Assembly: GCF_018860155.1 (NCBI RefSeq)
Contig: NZ_JAHKNI010000004.1
Coordinates: forward strand, 248,001-312,000
DNA: 64,000 nucleotides
Origin: Nocardia albiluteola
Lineage (GTDB): Bacteria > Actinomycetota > Actinomycetes > Mycobacteriales > Mycobacteriaceae
Direction of reading: 5' to 3'
Shown: positions 1 to 8,475 of the stretch, piece after piece
How the letters are laid out: each line of letters starts with the position of its first letter
How positions within the stretch are numbered: the stretch's first letter is position 1
Position numbers and translations under genes: made by a program
The notes under the pieces: model-generated
Seen by the model: only the letters and a program-made list of their open reading frames with translations
What the model was told of the DNA's origin: nothing
Database searches by the model: none

Positions 1-696
1 GCGTTCGTGGTGAGTTGCTGGCGCATCGCGACCCGGCGGCCCGGGCGCACCACCGCCGCCGTGGTGGCCGTGGTCGTGCTGCAGGTGACGCTGGCGGCCG
101 TGACGGGCAATGCCGCGAACTTCTTCCTACCCCGCATCCTGTGGGCAGTGGTGTGGTCCCCGGTGCATCTCGTGCTGATCCTGGCCGGACGCCCGCCGCT
201 GGGCTGGGCCGTCGGCCGGCTGAGCGGTGATCCGGGGCAGTGGCGGCGCTGCGCCGTGCAGCGCCGGGCCTACACTCTCGCCTCACTCCTGCCCTGGAGC
301 CTGGCCACTGTGGAAATGGTTGTCGCGCTGTGGTTGTACACGCACGGCCAGGTCGCATTGCTCGGCAGCACCGAAATGCTCACCAACGGAATACATCTGC
401 TGTCGTTCCTGGCCGCTTGGCGCATTGCGGTGCGGCTCATAGGAACACATCGCTGTCAGGACGATCCCCGAACGTGCTCGCCCGAGGAAAGGAAATCGTT
501 GATGCGCCTCGACATAGACCCCTCCCGCTGCATCGGCTCGGGGGTGTGCGCCCTGACCGCCCCGGAGGTCTTCGATCAGAACGACTCCGACGGCACCGCG
601 CTGCTACGGCATTCGGAACCCCCCTCGGCCGAATGGGATTCGGCGCGCCTGGCCGCGCGATCCTGCCCGGCCGCGGCGATATCGATCTCGGAATAG
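1..696 (+). CDS. DUF3159-like membrane segment read through into ferredoxin (5' partial)
   Basis: The reading frame is open from the window edge to the stop at 694-696, so the 5' end is missing. The first ~150 residues hold three to four hydrophobic segments and a pattern typical of actinobacterial DUF3159 membrane proteins (NAANFFLPRIL, then GRPPLGW, then WRR..RRAYTLAS). No stop separates this from the ferredoxin that begins at 502. Either the membrane protein lost its stop and is fused to the ferredoxin, or the ferredoxin is read from its own start (good ribosome site at 485-492) and the read-through is incidental. The membrane role is unknown; the DUF3159 match rests on pattern only. Confidence 0.5.
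   Translation, partial: AFVVSCWRIATRRPGRTTAAVVAVVVLQVTLAAVTGNAANFFLPRILWAVVWSPVHLVLILAGRPPLGWAVGRLSGDPGQWRRCAVQRRAYTLASLLPWSLATVEMVVALWLYTHGQVALLGSTEMLTNGIHLLSFLAAWRIAVRLIGTHRCQDDPRTCSPEERKSLMRLDIDPSRCIGSGVCALTAPEVFDQNDSDGTALLRHSEPPSAEWDSARLAARSCPAAAISISE
502..696 (+). CDS. 3Fe-4S ferredoxin, likely P450 redox partner
   Basis: A 64-residue acidic ferredoxin. Cys10 and Cys16 (CIGSGVC) and Cys55 in SCPAAAI give the three-cysteine pattern of actinobacterial [3Fe-4S] ferredoxins (family knowledge). AGGAAAGG at 485-492 lies nine bases before the ATG, which supports an independent start despite the open frame upstream. It lies 27 bp before the P450 gene and would pass electrons to it from a reductase not present in this window. 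Confidence 0.85.
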   Translation: MRLDIDPSRCIGSGVCALTAPEVFDQNDSDGTALLRHSEPPSAEWDSARLAARSCPAAAISISE

Positions 697-723
697 CTCG
701 ACCGGACACCTCGAGGAGTATCC

Positions 724-1926
724 ATGAATACGCCTGTCACCGAACCGATCCCGCTCGACATCGACCGCGACGATCCTTTACGGCCGGTCCCGGCGGTGCT
801 GGAGCGCCTGGCCGGGACCCCGATTCGGCGCGTCCGGTACCCCAACGGCGGGGTAGCCTGGCTGGTGACCGGGCACGATCTCGCGCGCCAGGTGCTCGGC
901 GACGGTGCGCGATTCACCGTCGTGAAGGACGGCACCCAACCCGGTCGGCAGGCCGAACCGCTACCGTCGCTGCCCTCCCCGGCGTTCCTGCTCGGCGTCG
1001 ACGGCGAGCTGCATCGGCGGTATCGCGCGATGGTCAACGGCGAGTTCATGGTGAAGCGGATGACCGCGCTGCGCCCGCGCGTGCAGGAGATCGTCGACCA
1101 TTGCCTGGACGAGGTCGCGGCGGCGCCGGAGCCGGTGGACCTGGTGTCCACCTTCTGCCTGCCTGTGCCCTCGCTGGTCATCGCCGATCTGGTCGGTGTC
1201 GCCCCCGAACATCGAGCCGCCTTCCAGGCCGCGGCGATGGGGATGCTCGGATTGAAATCGACTGTGCAGACCCGTGATACGGCGATCGCGAACCTCGGGA
1301 CGATCCTGGACGACGTCATCGACGCGCGCTCGCGGGAGCCGCGGGACGACGTCGTGTCCCGGCTGCTGGCCGAGCAGCCCGGACTGGCCCGGCAGGAGGT
1401 ACGGAACTTCTGCGTGCTGTTCCTGGTCGCCGGGCACGAGACCACGGCCAATGCCGCCGGTGTCGCCATCGGCCTGCTGCTGGAGAATCCGGACCAGCTC
1501 GCCACACTCCGTGAAAACTCGGGCAACGCACGGCAATTCGTGCACGAGATCGTCCGCTACCTGGGCGCGCTCGGCGACGGCGGCGGACTGCTGCGCCGCG
1601 CGCTGGTCGATGTCGAGCTCGGCGGCCGGCGGATCGCCGCGGGGGAGTGGGTGGCGGTCAGCCTGCCCGGCGCCAACCTCGACCCGGGCGTCTGCCCGCA
1701 CGCCGCCCGGCTCGACCTGGACCGTGCCCCGGCCCCACACCTGACCTTCGGCTTCGGCGAACACGTCTGCCTGGGCCAGAACCTGGCCAAGCTCGAGCTC
1801 GAGGTCATGCTCGGCACCCTCTTCGCCCGGTTCCCGGGCCTGCGCCTCGCGGTCCCGGCCGGCGAATTACCCTGGCGCACAGAGTCGATCGTGCGCGGGT
1901 ATCGCGCGCTGCCCGTGCACAGGTGA
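724..1926 (+). CDS. Cytochrome P450
   Basis: A 400-residue soluble bacterial P450 monooxygenase. The I-helix oxygen-activation motif AGHETT is at residues 236-241, the K-helix ExxR is EIVR, and the haem loop FGFGEHVC places the thiolate ligand at Cys349. The length is normal for the family and all catalytic hallmarks are present. The ferredoxin directly upstream is its probable electron donor and the two are probably co-transcribed. The substrate cannot be inferred. The start ATG follows GAGGAG at 713-718. Confidence 0.93.
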   Translation: MNTPVTEPIPLDIDRDDPLRPVPAVLERLAGTPIRRVRYPNGGVAWLVTGHDLARQVLGDGARFTVVKDGTQPGRQAEPLPSLPSPAFLLGVDGELHRRYRAMVNGEFMVKRMTALRPRVQEIVDHCLDEVAAAPEPVDLVSTFCLPVPSLVIADLVGVAPEHRAAFQAAAMGMLGLKSTVQTRDTAIANLGTILDDVIDARSREPRDDVVSRLLAEQPGLARQEVRNFCVLFLVAGHETTANAAGVAIGLLLENPDQLATLRENSGNARQFVHEIVRYLGALGDGGGLLRRALVDVELGGRRIAAGEWVAVSLPGANLDPGVCPHAARLDLDRAPAPHLTFGFGEHVCLGQNLAKLELEVMLGTLFARFPGLRLAVPAGELPWRTESIVRGYRALPVHR

Positions 1927-1963
1927 ACCGATACGGTCCGGCGAAACCGATACGGTTCGGCGA
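1926..1963 (+). repeat. Tandem 19-bp direct repeat after the P450 gene
   Basis: Two adjacent copies of AACCGATACGGTYCGGCGA (1926-1944 and 1945-1963) differ at one base. Each has a CCG-ATA-CGG core that could form a small hairpin. The function is unknown; a 3'-end processing or termination role is possible. Confidence 0.55.
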
Positions 1964-2102
1964 GCCGGCAGGGTCCGGTGAGCCGCGGCGCATTCGGTGT
2001 GATCGCGGGCGCCGGGGCCGCTGGCGAACCGGACCGTCGGTAGCCCGTGCTGCCGTGTCGGCCAGGCTGGCGTCGTGCTCCTGGACAGCCAGTGGGAGAA
2101 CG

Positions 2103-2819
2103 CTATTCGGGGGGTGCGCCGGCCAGTAGTCGGACTACCGAGCGCACGTAGTCCTCAAGCCGTTCGCGCGGGTACTCCTCCGGATCGCTGACCGCCAGGC
2201 GGCCCAGCATCTCCGCGACGGTGAGCACGGACCGGGCCAGCAGCCCGGAATCCATTGCCGCCCACCGCCGGTCCAGCGTCGCGCCGACCCGGACCAGCGC
2301 CTCGGCGCGCTCGATGATGTCGGCACGCGAATCCCGTAGCGCCGCACGGTATTCGTCGGGGGCGCTGGCCGGGGTGGCCAGGATCAGCCGCCAGCGGGTC
2401 GGATTCGCCAGCGTCACATCGACGAAAGCCGCTACCGTCGCGGAGGCCGCCGTCACGGGATCGGCGCCGAGCAGATCGGCGGGCAGGGTGCCGGCGACCT
2501 GCTCCAGGCCGCGCTCGCGCTCGCGTTCGAGCAGCGCGGCGACCAGCTCCGCGCGCGTGGCGAACACCGTGTAGAGCACGGGCTTGCCCACGCCCGCCTC
2601 CTGGGCCACGGCCTCCATGCTCAGCTCGTGCAGCTCGACGCGGCCCAGCACCGTGAACGCGGCATCGAGCAGTTGCGCGCGCCGCTGCTCGGGGGGTAGG
2701 CGCTTGGCATAGCGGCGACGCGGGCGATCCGTCGCGGAGTGCTCGGCGGGCCCGGGCTGTCCCCCCTGGGGCGGCCGCGCCGAACGCATTGTTCGCGCCG
2801 CCGAACGCTCGACCGTCAC
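2103..2819 (-). CDS. TetR family transcriptional regulator
   Basis: A 238-residue regulator. A basic, Pro-rich leader of about 40 residues precedes a TetR helix-turn-helix (RRAQLLDAAFTVLG, then MEAVAQEAGVGKPVLYTVFA). The all-helical C-terminal ligand and dimer domain is not diagnostic. Translation probably starts at the GTG at 2819, ten bases after GGAGG. It diverges from the MpaB-like oxygenase gene across a 130-bp region with two direct repeats, so autoregulation and control of that neighbour are likely (inference). Confidence 0.88.
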   Translation of the reverse strand: MTVERSAARTMRSARPPQGGQPGPAEHSATDRPRRRYAKRLPPEQRRAQLLDAAFTVLGRVELHELSMEAVAQEAGVGKPVLYTVFATRAELVAALLERERERGLEQVAGTLPADLLGADPVTAASATVAAFVDVTLANPTRWRLILATPASAPDEYRAALRDSRADIIERAEALVRVGATLDRRWAAMDSGLLARSVLTVAEMLGRLAVSDPEEYPRERLEDYVRSVVRLLAGAPPE

Positions 2820-2847
2820 CGCCTGCTCACCTCCGTCGGATCCATAC

Positions 2848-2913
2848 TGTCATGACAAATCCTACGGTGCCGTTGTATTCAAACATCGCAATTGCTACGG
2901 TGGTGTTGTATTC
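2848..2913. promoter_or_regulatory. Candidate TetR operators: two 19-bp direct repeats and a palindrome
   Basis: In the divergent spacer, ctacggtgNNgttgtattc occurs at 2862-2880 and 2895-2913 with 17 of 19 bases identical. The copies are 33 bp apart, about three helical turns. A perfect palindrome TGTCATGACA lies at 2848-2857. The placement suggests operators for the adjacent TetR regulator. Confidence 0.55.
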
Positions 2914-2949
2914 GCCATCCGGGCGGGTAGCGCGCACAAGGAGTAGCCG

Positions 2950-3894
2950 ATGGGCTTCGATCCGACCACCCTCCGCCGCGACGACTACGGATTCTTCGGG
3001 CCCGGCTCGCCCAGCTGGAAGGTCTGGACGTCCCCCACCGCCGTCATCGGCTTCCAGCGCGCGGTTGTGCTGGAACATTTCGACCCGTTCCTGACCGCGG
3101 CCGTGGCCGATTCGCGCGGCATCTACACCGAACCGCGCAGCCGCCTCGACAACACCTTCGCCTACTTCCTGATCGTTGCCGTCGGCGATGGCCGTACCGC
3201 CATACAGGCGTCGGAGCACCTGATGACGGTGCACGCGAAGATGACCGGCATCGAGCCGATCAGCGGCAAGCGCTACGCGGCCAACAGCCCTGAAACGCAG
3301 CTGTGGATCCATATCACCGGATGGCATTCGGTGCTCGCGGCGTACGAGGCGTTCGGTCCCGGCCCGCTGAGTGCGGAGCAGGAGCGGCGCTACTGGGCCG
3401 AATGCGCCGTCGCAGCGGAACTGCAGACGTGCAAGCCCGAAGATGTGCCACGGTCCCGCGAGGAGGTGCGGGCCTACTTCGAGCGGGTGCGCCCGCGCCT
3501 GTGCAGCTCCGAACGCGCGGAGGAGGGCATGCACCACCTGCTGTGGACCTCACCGCGCAACGGCGCCGGCTGGTCCTACGCGCTGGGCAGCAGGCTGCTC
3601 TCGCTCGCCTCGGTGGCGACGCTGCCGAAATGGATGCGCACGCTCGGACACTTCGATCGGCCCGGTGTCGTGGACCTGGCGGTCCGGCTGCCCACGAAGG
3701 TAATCGTCTGGGCGACTTCGCGATTCAACTCGTTCGGCCTCCTCGCGGCCGCCCCGTACATCGCCCCGATGGCCGGGCAGATCCTGGCCCGGCACCTCGC
3801 CGCGCCCGAACCGATCACGCCGGAGACGATCACACCGGCGCGTGCTCGTGAGCTGTACGGCTCGCGCGGGTCGACGATCTCCGCGGTGGGCTGA
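2950..3894 (+). CDS. Oxygenase MpaB family protein (DUF2236)
   Basis: A 314-residue member of the MpaB/latex-clearing-protein superfamily, helical proteins that bind haem b in characterised members. Visible features are the N-terminal DDYGFFGPGSPSW block, IGFQRAVVLEHFDPFLTAAV, and a central W-x-H helix (LWIHITGWHSVLAAYEAF). The start at 2950 follows AAGGAG. It is transcribed away from the TetR regulator, suggesting substrate-induced expression. Its substrate is unknown. Confidence 0.85.
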   Translation: MGFDPTTLRRDDYGFFGPGSPSWKVWTSPTAVIGFQRAVVLEHFDPFLTAAVADSRGIYTEPRSRLDNTFAYFLIVAVGDGRTAIQASEHLMTVHAKMTGIEPISGKRYAANSPETQLWIHITGWHSVLAAYEAFGPGPLSAEQERRYWAECAVAAELQTCKPEDVPRSREEVRAYFERVRPRLCSSERAEEGMHHLLWTSPRNGAGWSYALGSRLLSLASVATLPKWMRTLGHFDRPGVVDLAVRLPTKVIVWATSRFNSFGLLAAAPYIAPMAGQILARHLAAPEPITPETITPARARELYGSRGSTISAVG

Positions 3895-4111
3895 TCGCCG
3901 GGCCGACCTCAACGGCTGCTTCTGCGGGCGGACAATCGAACGCCCGGTCGAACCTTCCGCCACTGCGGGCCTTCCGCGGAGTCCGAGACCGAATCGGTTG
4001 GCGTACAGCTCGACTCGCCCGCCGTGATCGCCGACCACGGAATGAAGCACGGTCCGACGGAGCGGCGGCGCGACGCGGGGTGCACCGCCGGATCCGCGCA
4101 GACCGGACCAC

Positions 4112-5104
4112 TCAACTCGGTTGGCGCAGAGGCATTCCGGCGGCTCGGTAGATCGCGTCGATCACGGTCATGTTCTCGATCGAGTCCTGCGGCGAGGTCG
4201 GCACCGGTTCGCCCCGCAGCACCGCGGCCGCGAAGGCGTCCAGCTGATAGGCGTACGTGGGCCGGCGGTCGAAGCGCTCGATCCGCTTGCCGCGCCGCGA
4301 CCGCACCGACATCCAGTGCAGGATCTGCGGCGCGAGCGGATTGAATAGGTGCAGTTCACCGTGCTCGCCGACCACCCGGGCATCGATCCGCAGCACATCC
4401 GAGGACCACATCGAGCAGCGGATCCGGCCGGTATGCCCGGCGGGATAACGCAATTCGGCCGTCATCGCACGATCGACATCGGGCTTGTGCAACTTCGCCT
4501 GTGCGGAAACGACTTCTGGATCGCCGCCGCCGAAGACCCGGGCCATGTGCACCGCGTAGCAGCCGGCATCCATCAGCGCGCCGCCCGCGAGCGAGTAGTC
4601 ATACCGGATATCAGAGAACATGGGCAACGGAAAGCACATCGCGGTCTCGACTCGCACCAGCGCGCCCAGCTCGCCCGAGGCGATGACCTCCTCCGCGGCC
4701 CGGACCAGTGGGTGGTAGCGGTAGTGGAACGCCTCCATGACCACCCGATCGGAGTGCCGCGCCAGTTCGGCGATCTCGCGGGCCTCCTGCGCATTGGCGG
4801 TGAAGGGCTTCTCGCACAACACGTGTTTGCCCGCGGCCAGGGCCGCCCGCGTCCACCGCCCGTGCAGGCCGTTGGGCAGCGGGTTGTAGATCGCATCGAT
4901 GTCGGGCGCGTCGAGAAGCTCCTGGTAGCTGCCGAATACTGTTGGCACACCGTGCTTGTGGGCGAACTGCCGGGCCCGCGCGTGGTCGCGCGCCGCCACC
5001 GCGGCAACGATCACCTCGGGGTTACGCGCGGCGGGGCGGATCAGGGCCGGCGGTGCGATGCGCGCGGCACCCAGGATACCGATGCGCAGCGGGGCGTTGG
5101 TCAC
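4112..5104 (-). CDS. Gfo/Idh/MocA family oxidoreductase
   Basis: A 330-residue NAD(P)-dependent oxidoreductase. The N-terminal Rossmann motif is GILGAARIAPPAL. The family's EKP motif is in HVLCEKPFTANAQEA, and the C-terminal sheet domain carries GGALMDAGCYAVHMAR with the conserved D and H region. Full length for the family; GTG start. The nearest relatives by pattern act on sugars, cyclitols or dihydrodiols. It stands alone, convergent with the MpaB-like gene, so the substrate stays open. Confidence 0.87.
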   Translation of the reverse strand: MTNAPLRIGILGAARIAPPALIRPAARNPEVIVAAVAARDHARARQFAHKHGVPTVFGSYQELLDAPDIDAIYNPLPNGLHGRWTRAALAAGKHVLCEKPFTANAQEAREIAELARHSDRVVMEAFHYRYHPLVRAAEEVIASGELGALVRVETAMCFPLPMFSDIRYDYSLAGGALMDAGCYAVHMARVFGGGDPEVVSAQAKLHKPDVDRAMTAELRYPAGHTGRIRCSMWSSDVLRIDARVVGEHGELHLFNPLAPQILHWMSVRSRRGKRIERFDRRPTYAYQLDAFAAAVLRGEPVPTSPQDSIENMTVIDAIYRAAGMPLRQPS

Positions 5105-5204
5105 GGGAGAACCTTAACTTGCGGGCCTGGAATCCGTGGTCGTGATCGGCGCGCCCCGCCGCATGCCTATTCTGGGCATATGCCCCGCGACGGAAGGTGT
5201 GTAG

Positions 5205-6179
5205 ATGAGCGACCTGGACTGTAGGCCAGATGTGGCGGCTCTGCCCTGTGCGGCGGGGCGACCGGGCCCGCGCGCCGACTTCTTCCCGTCTCGCGAGGTC
5301 CCCCTCGGCGGAGTGCGCGGTGTGACCGTGCACCGGTCCCTGCCGCAGCGCGGCCTGCCCACGATCGGTGCGTGGTGCTTCCTGGATCACTTCGGATCCG
5401 GCGGTCCGAAGACGCCCGCCGGTCACGACATAGATCCGCACCCGCACATCGGGCTGCAGACGGTGACGTGGCCCCTGGACGGTCGCATTCGCCACCGCGA
5501 CAGCATCGGATCCGACGTCGAGATCCTGCCGGGCCAGCTGAACCTGATGACCTCCGGTTACGGCATAGCGCACTCGGAATACCGTGTGCCGGGCCATGCT
5601 TCGGGCGCGGGCCTGCAGCTGTGGATCGCGCTGCCCGATGAGGCCCGCGACACCGCACCGCATTTCGAGCAGCATCGCGACCTGCCCGCCGTCGAGCTGC
5701 CGGGGCTGCACGCGACGGTGCTCATCGGCACCCTCGCGGGAGCCACCTCACCTGCCAAGGCCTACACCCCCATCGTCGGCGCGGACCTGCGCCTGGACGC
5801 CGGAGTGGACGTAGAACTGCCCGTCACAACGGAATTCGAATACGCGATCCTCGTCGTCGAGGGCTCGCTCACCGTCGCGGACAACACCGTCGAGCCCGGC
5901 ACGCTGCTCTACCTCGGCAGTGATCGGCCCACCCTCGCGCTCACCAGTTCCGCTGGTGCGCACGCCATCCTGCTCGGCGGTGAGCCGTTCGGGGAGTCGC
6001 TGGTGATGTGGTGGAACTTCGTGGCGCGCAGCCACGAGGAGATCGAGGCTGCCCGAAATGATTGGGAGGCACACGATCTGCGCCGCTTCCCTGATATCGC
6101 CGGACACACGCCCGAGCAGCGCATCCCGGCGCCGCCGCTGCCCCCGATCCACTTGGCACCCAGGACACGGCGAATCTGA
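5205..6179 (+). CDS. Pirin family protein
   Basis: A 324-residue two-cupin pirin. The N-terminal cupin holds the metal-site pattern DPHPHIGLQTVTW and later GYGIAHSEY, as in pirins that bind a mononuclear metal and, in some cases, oxidise quercetin. The C-terminal cupin ends with the typical GEPFGESLVMWWNFVARSHEE block. GGAAGG precedes the start. It is convergent with the imine-reductase-like gene. Cellular role unknown. Confidence 0.92.
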   Translation: MSDLDCRPDVAALPCAAGRPGPRADFFPSREVPLGGVRGVTVHRSLPQRGLPTIGAWCFLDHFGSGGPKTPAGHDIDPHPHIGLQTVTWPLDGRIRHRDSIGSDVEILPGQLNLMTSGYGIAHSEYRVPGHASGAGLQLWIALPDEARDTAPHFEQHRDLPAVELPGLHATVLIGTLAGATSPAKAYTPIVGADLRLDAGVDVELPVTTEFEYAILVVEGSLTVADNTVEPGTLLYLGSDRPTLALTSSAGAHAILLGGEPFGESLVMWWNFVARSHEEIEAARNDWEAHDLRRFPDIAGHTPEQRIPAPPLPPIHLAPRTRRI

Positions 6180-6248
6180 CTGCCCGCCAGGGTGATACGA
6201 GTGAGCCCGCGGTTCTCGGCGCCGTCGTGGTCGTCGATGGCGTAGGCG

Positions 6249-7142
6249 CTACTCCCCGCTCGTGCCGGGTGTGCGCATGAGTTCGTAGGTGGAAACCGGT
6301 CGGCCCAGTCGCGCACTGGCGTCGATGGCGTTGTGCCAGAAGGCCTCTGCGGTACGGGAGAGGGCGGCATCGACGCCGACCTCCGCGCTGGCGTCGACGA
6401 TGTGCCGGGCACCCGCATGCATCATCCGCAGTCCGGCCAGTTCGGCGTGCCCTCCGGTTCGGTTGCGCGCCGCGATCGCCTCCATGAAATAGGGAAAGGC
6501 GGCGTTGGAGCGCAGCGCGTACGGCAGGAATTGTGCGATGTCGTGCCCGGACTGGGCGATCATGGCCGTGGCCTGGTCGAAGGCCAGCAGCCAGGGGTGG
6601 AAGACGGTGAGCAGGCCCTGATAGAAGACCTGCGCCAGCCCGTCGTCGACGCCGAGATACTCCTGCGGGCCCAGCGGGCGCAGCAGCCCGGCGTGGGCAT
6701 CGAACACCTCGCGCGGTCCGCTGTAGAACAGATAGGAGGCCGGGTGGTCGAGGTTGTCGCCCGCCGACATCACCCCGCCGGACAGGAATTCGGCGCCGTG
6801 CGAGCGGACCCATGCCGCGCCCGCGCGCGCCCGCTCGGGCGAATCCGACGAAAGATTCACGATCACCTTGCGGCCCAGGTGATTTGCTGCCTGGTTCAGC
6901 ACGTCGTACATGGCGGCGTAGTCGGTGAGGCTCAGGACCGCCACCTCGTTGGCGTCCAGCGCCTCGGCGACGGTGGCCGCCGTTGTGGCCCCGAACTCCG
7001 CCATGGCCTCGGCCTTGTCGGGGCTGCGGTTCCAGACCGTGACCTCGATGCCGCGGTTCCGGAACGCGGTGACCATCGCCCGGCCCATCGGTCCGAGCCC
7101 GAGGACGGTGATCGATCCTGTCGACGTGTGTTGCGCGGTCAT
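6249..7142 (-). CDS. NAD(P)-dependent imine reductase / beta-hydroxyacid dehydrogenase-like enzyme
   Basis: A 297-residue protein with an N-terminal Rossmann fold (VLGLGPMGRAMV) and the helical C-terminal dimerisation domain typical of 6-phosphogluconate-dehydrogenase-like imine reductases (GGVMSAGDNLDHPASYLFYSGP is characteristic). The start at 7142 was chosen because GAAGGAG stands seven bases before it; the frame extends further upstream without a ribosome site. It diverges from an HxlR regulator, an arrangement common for this family in actinobacteria. Confidence 0.88.
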   Translation of the reverse strand: MTAQHTSTGSITVLGLGPMGRAMVTAFRNRGIEVTVWNRSPDKAEAMAEFGATTAATVAEALDANEVAVLSLTDYAAMYDVLNQAANHLGRKVIVNLSSDSPERARAGAAWVRSHGAEFLSGGVMSAGDNLDHPASYLFYSGPREVFDAHAGLLRPLGPQEYLGVDDGLAQVFYQGLLTVFHPWLLAFDQATAMIAQSGHDIAQFLPYALRSNAAFPYFMEAIAARNRTGGHAELAGLRMMHAGARHIVDASAEVGVDAALSRTAEAFWHNAIDASARLGRPVSTYELMRTPGTSGE

Positions 7143-7281
7143 GCGTTTCTCCTTCGATCTGCGTGGCGAACCGGTATCGGCGCCGGACTCCGATCGTGGT
7201 CGCGATCGATGTGCCCGGGAAGAACGCACGTTCGAGTGGGGTTGCTTACCGACAGGTTCGGAATCTGGTCAGGAGGCCGCG

Positions 7282-7659
7282 ATGGGAGTCGATGGTGAGG
7301 CGGATCACGATGTCTGCGGCATGTCGGTGGCCATCGACGCCGTGGGCGGCAAGTGGAAGCTGCACCTGATGTGGGTGCTCGGGGCGGGCCCGCGGCGGTT
7401 CGGGCAGATCCGGCGCGTCCTGGCCGGGGTCAGCGAGAAGGTGCTGGCCGAGAACCTCCGCCAGATGGAGGCCCGGGGCATCGTACATCGCGAGATCTAT
7501 CCGGAAGTTCCACCGCGGGTGGAGTATTCGCTGACCGCGGTCGGCGAGGAGCTCAATACCGCGCTGCGCGCCCTGGGCGAGTGGGGCGACAGGCACCGCG
7601 ACCGCCTCACTACGGACCAGCGCGACGAAATTACCGCGGCCCCGGGCGGTCCGCGGTAA
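7282..7659 (+). CDS. HxlR family transcriptional regulator
   Basis: A 125-residue winged-helix protein. The family-specific segment (GGKWKLHLMWVLGAGPRRFGQI, then VSEKVLAENLRQMEARGIVHR and VEYSLTAVGEEL) is complete. The N-terminal CGMSVAIDAV includes the conserved cysteine that acts as a redox or electrophile sensor in some HxlR members. AGGAGG at 7271-7276 fixes the ATG. It probably controls the divergent imine-reductase-like gene. Confidence 0.9.
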   Translation: MGVDGEADHDVCGMSVAIDAVGGKWKLHLMWVLGAGPRRFGQIRRVLAGVSEKVLAENLRQMEARGIVHREIYPEVPPRVEYSLTAVGEELNTALRALGEWGDRHRDRLTTDQRDEITAAPGGPR

Positions 7660-7663
7660 TTTC
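7627..7663. terminator. Bidirectional terminator overlapping the HxlR stop codon
   Basis: A perfect 13-bp stem (GAAATTACCGCGG at 7627-7639 with CCGCGGTAATTTC at 7651-7663) encloses an 11-base loop. The stem base is AATT-rich on both sides, so it can serve both the HxlR gene and the convergent minus-strand gene. The last codons and stop of the HxlR gene are inside it. Confidence 0.75.
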
Positions 7664-7675
7664 CCTTGTGCCGGT

Positions 7676-8473
7676 TCAGGTTTGGACCGGCAGCGCGAGG
7701 GCGACGCGGTCCTCGACACCGGGCAGGTAGTGCACCTGGACGACTCGGCCGATCTGGACGAGCTCGACACTGCCGGACGGGACGAACTTTTCGGTGTGAG
7801 TGGTGTAGGTGCTGCCGTCGGGCCGGGTCACCGCCAGATCGAGTACCACCTTGACGTAGCCGTCCCGGATTTCGCCCGGCACCGAGAGCGACTGGACGAC
7901 GGCCTGGGCGGCGATGCCCCGGGCGGCGACGTCGAGCATGTCGCGACTGGTCAGGCCACGCCGAATCATGTTCTCGTTCCACGTGTTCTGCATTGCCTCG
8001 CGGTCGCCGGACCGATCGATCTCGACCCTGTCGGTGCGGCCCGGGAGGTAGCGGACCGGGAGCACGACCCCGGGCCGCAGCAGCGCGAGCTCGGTCAGCG
8101 GGACGATGATCTTCGCCCGGGAGTCGAAGGTCTCGCCCTCGGTGCCCTGCACGCTCAGGTCCAGGCGGACCTGTGGCTGGTCGTTCACGCTCACCCCGGT
8201 CTGCCGGACCGAGGTCACAGTCCCGATGCCGACCAGGCCCGCCCGAAACGCCACGCTGTTGCGTCCGGTGAAGGCCTGGCCGATGCCCTCGCCGCTGAAG
8301 GCGAACACGATCGGAACGACGGTGACGGCGGCGATCGGCAGCGCGATCTGCCAGCCGAACCATCCGAGGTCGCCCTCGGGGCCGGTGGACGGGTAGGTCA
8401 GCCCGTGCCAGAGGTAGTACCCGATGGCCACGACGGCGGCGGCGAGCATCAGTGCCCGAATCCTGGGGGCCAT
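7676..8473 (-). CDS. Membrane-anchored protein with duplicated beta domain
   Basis: A 265-residue protein of unknown function. Two N-terminal hydrophobic helices (about residues 7-25 and 40-60) precede a soluble part containing two similar copies of a beta domain. Each copy ends in an LPG block (VLPVRYLPGRTDRVEI, then VVQVHYLPGVEDRVAL), indicating internal duplication. It starts two bases after the stop of the LpqH-like gene and is probably co-transcribed with it. An envelope-associated function is inferred. Confidence 0.7.
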   Translation of the reverse strand: MAPRIRALMLAAAVVAIGYYLWHGLTYPSTGPEGDLGWFGWQIALPIAAVTVVPIVFAFSGEGIGQAFTGRNSVAFRAGLVGIGTVTSVRQTGVSVNDQPQVRLDLSVQGTEGETFDSRAKIIVPLTELALLRPGVVLPVRYLPGRTDRVEIDRSGDREAMQNTWNENMIRRGLTSRDMLDVAARGIAAQAVVQSLSVPGEIRDGYVKVVLDLAVTRPDGSTYTTHTEKFVPSGSVELVQIGRVVQVHYLPGVEDRVALALPVQT

Positions 8474-8475
8474 GA

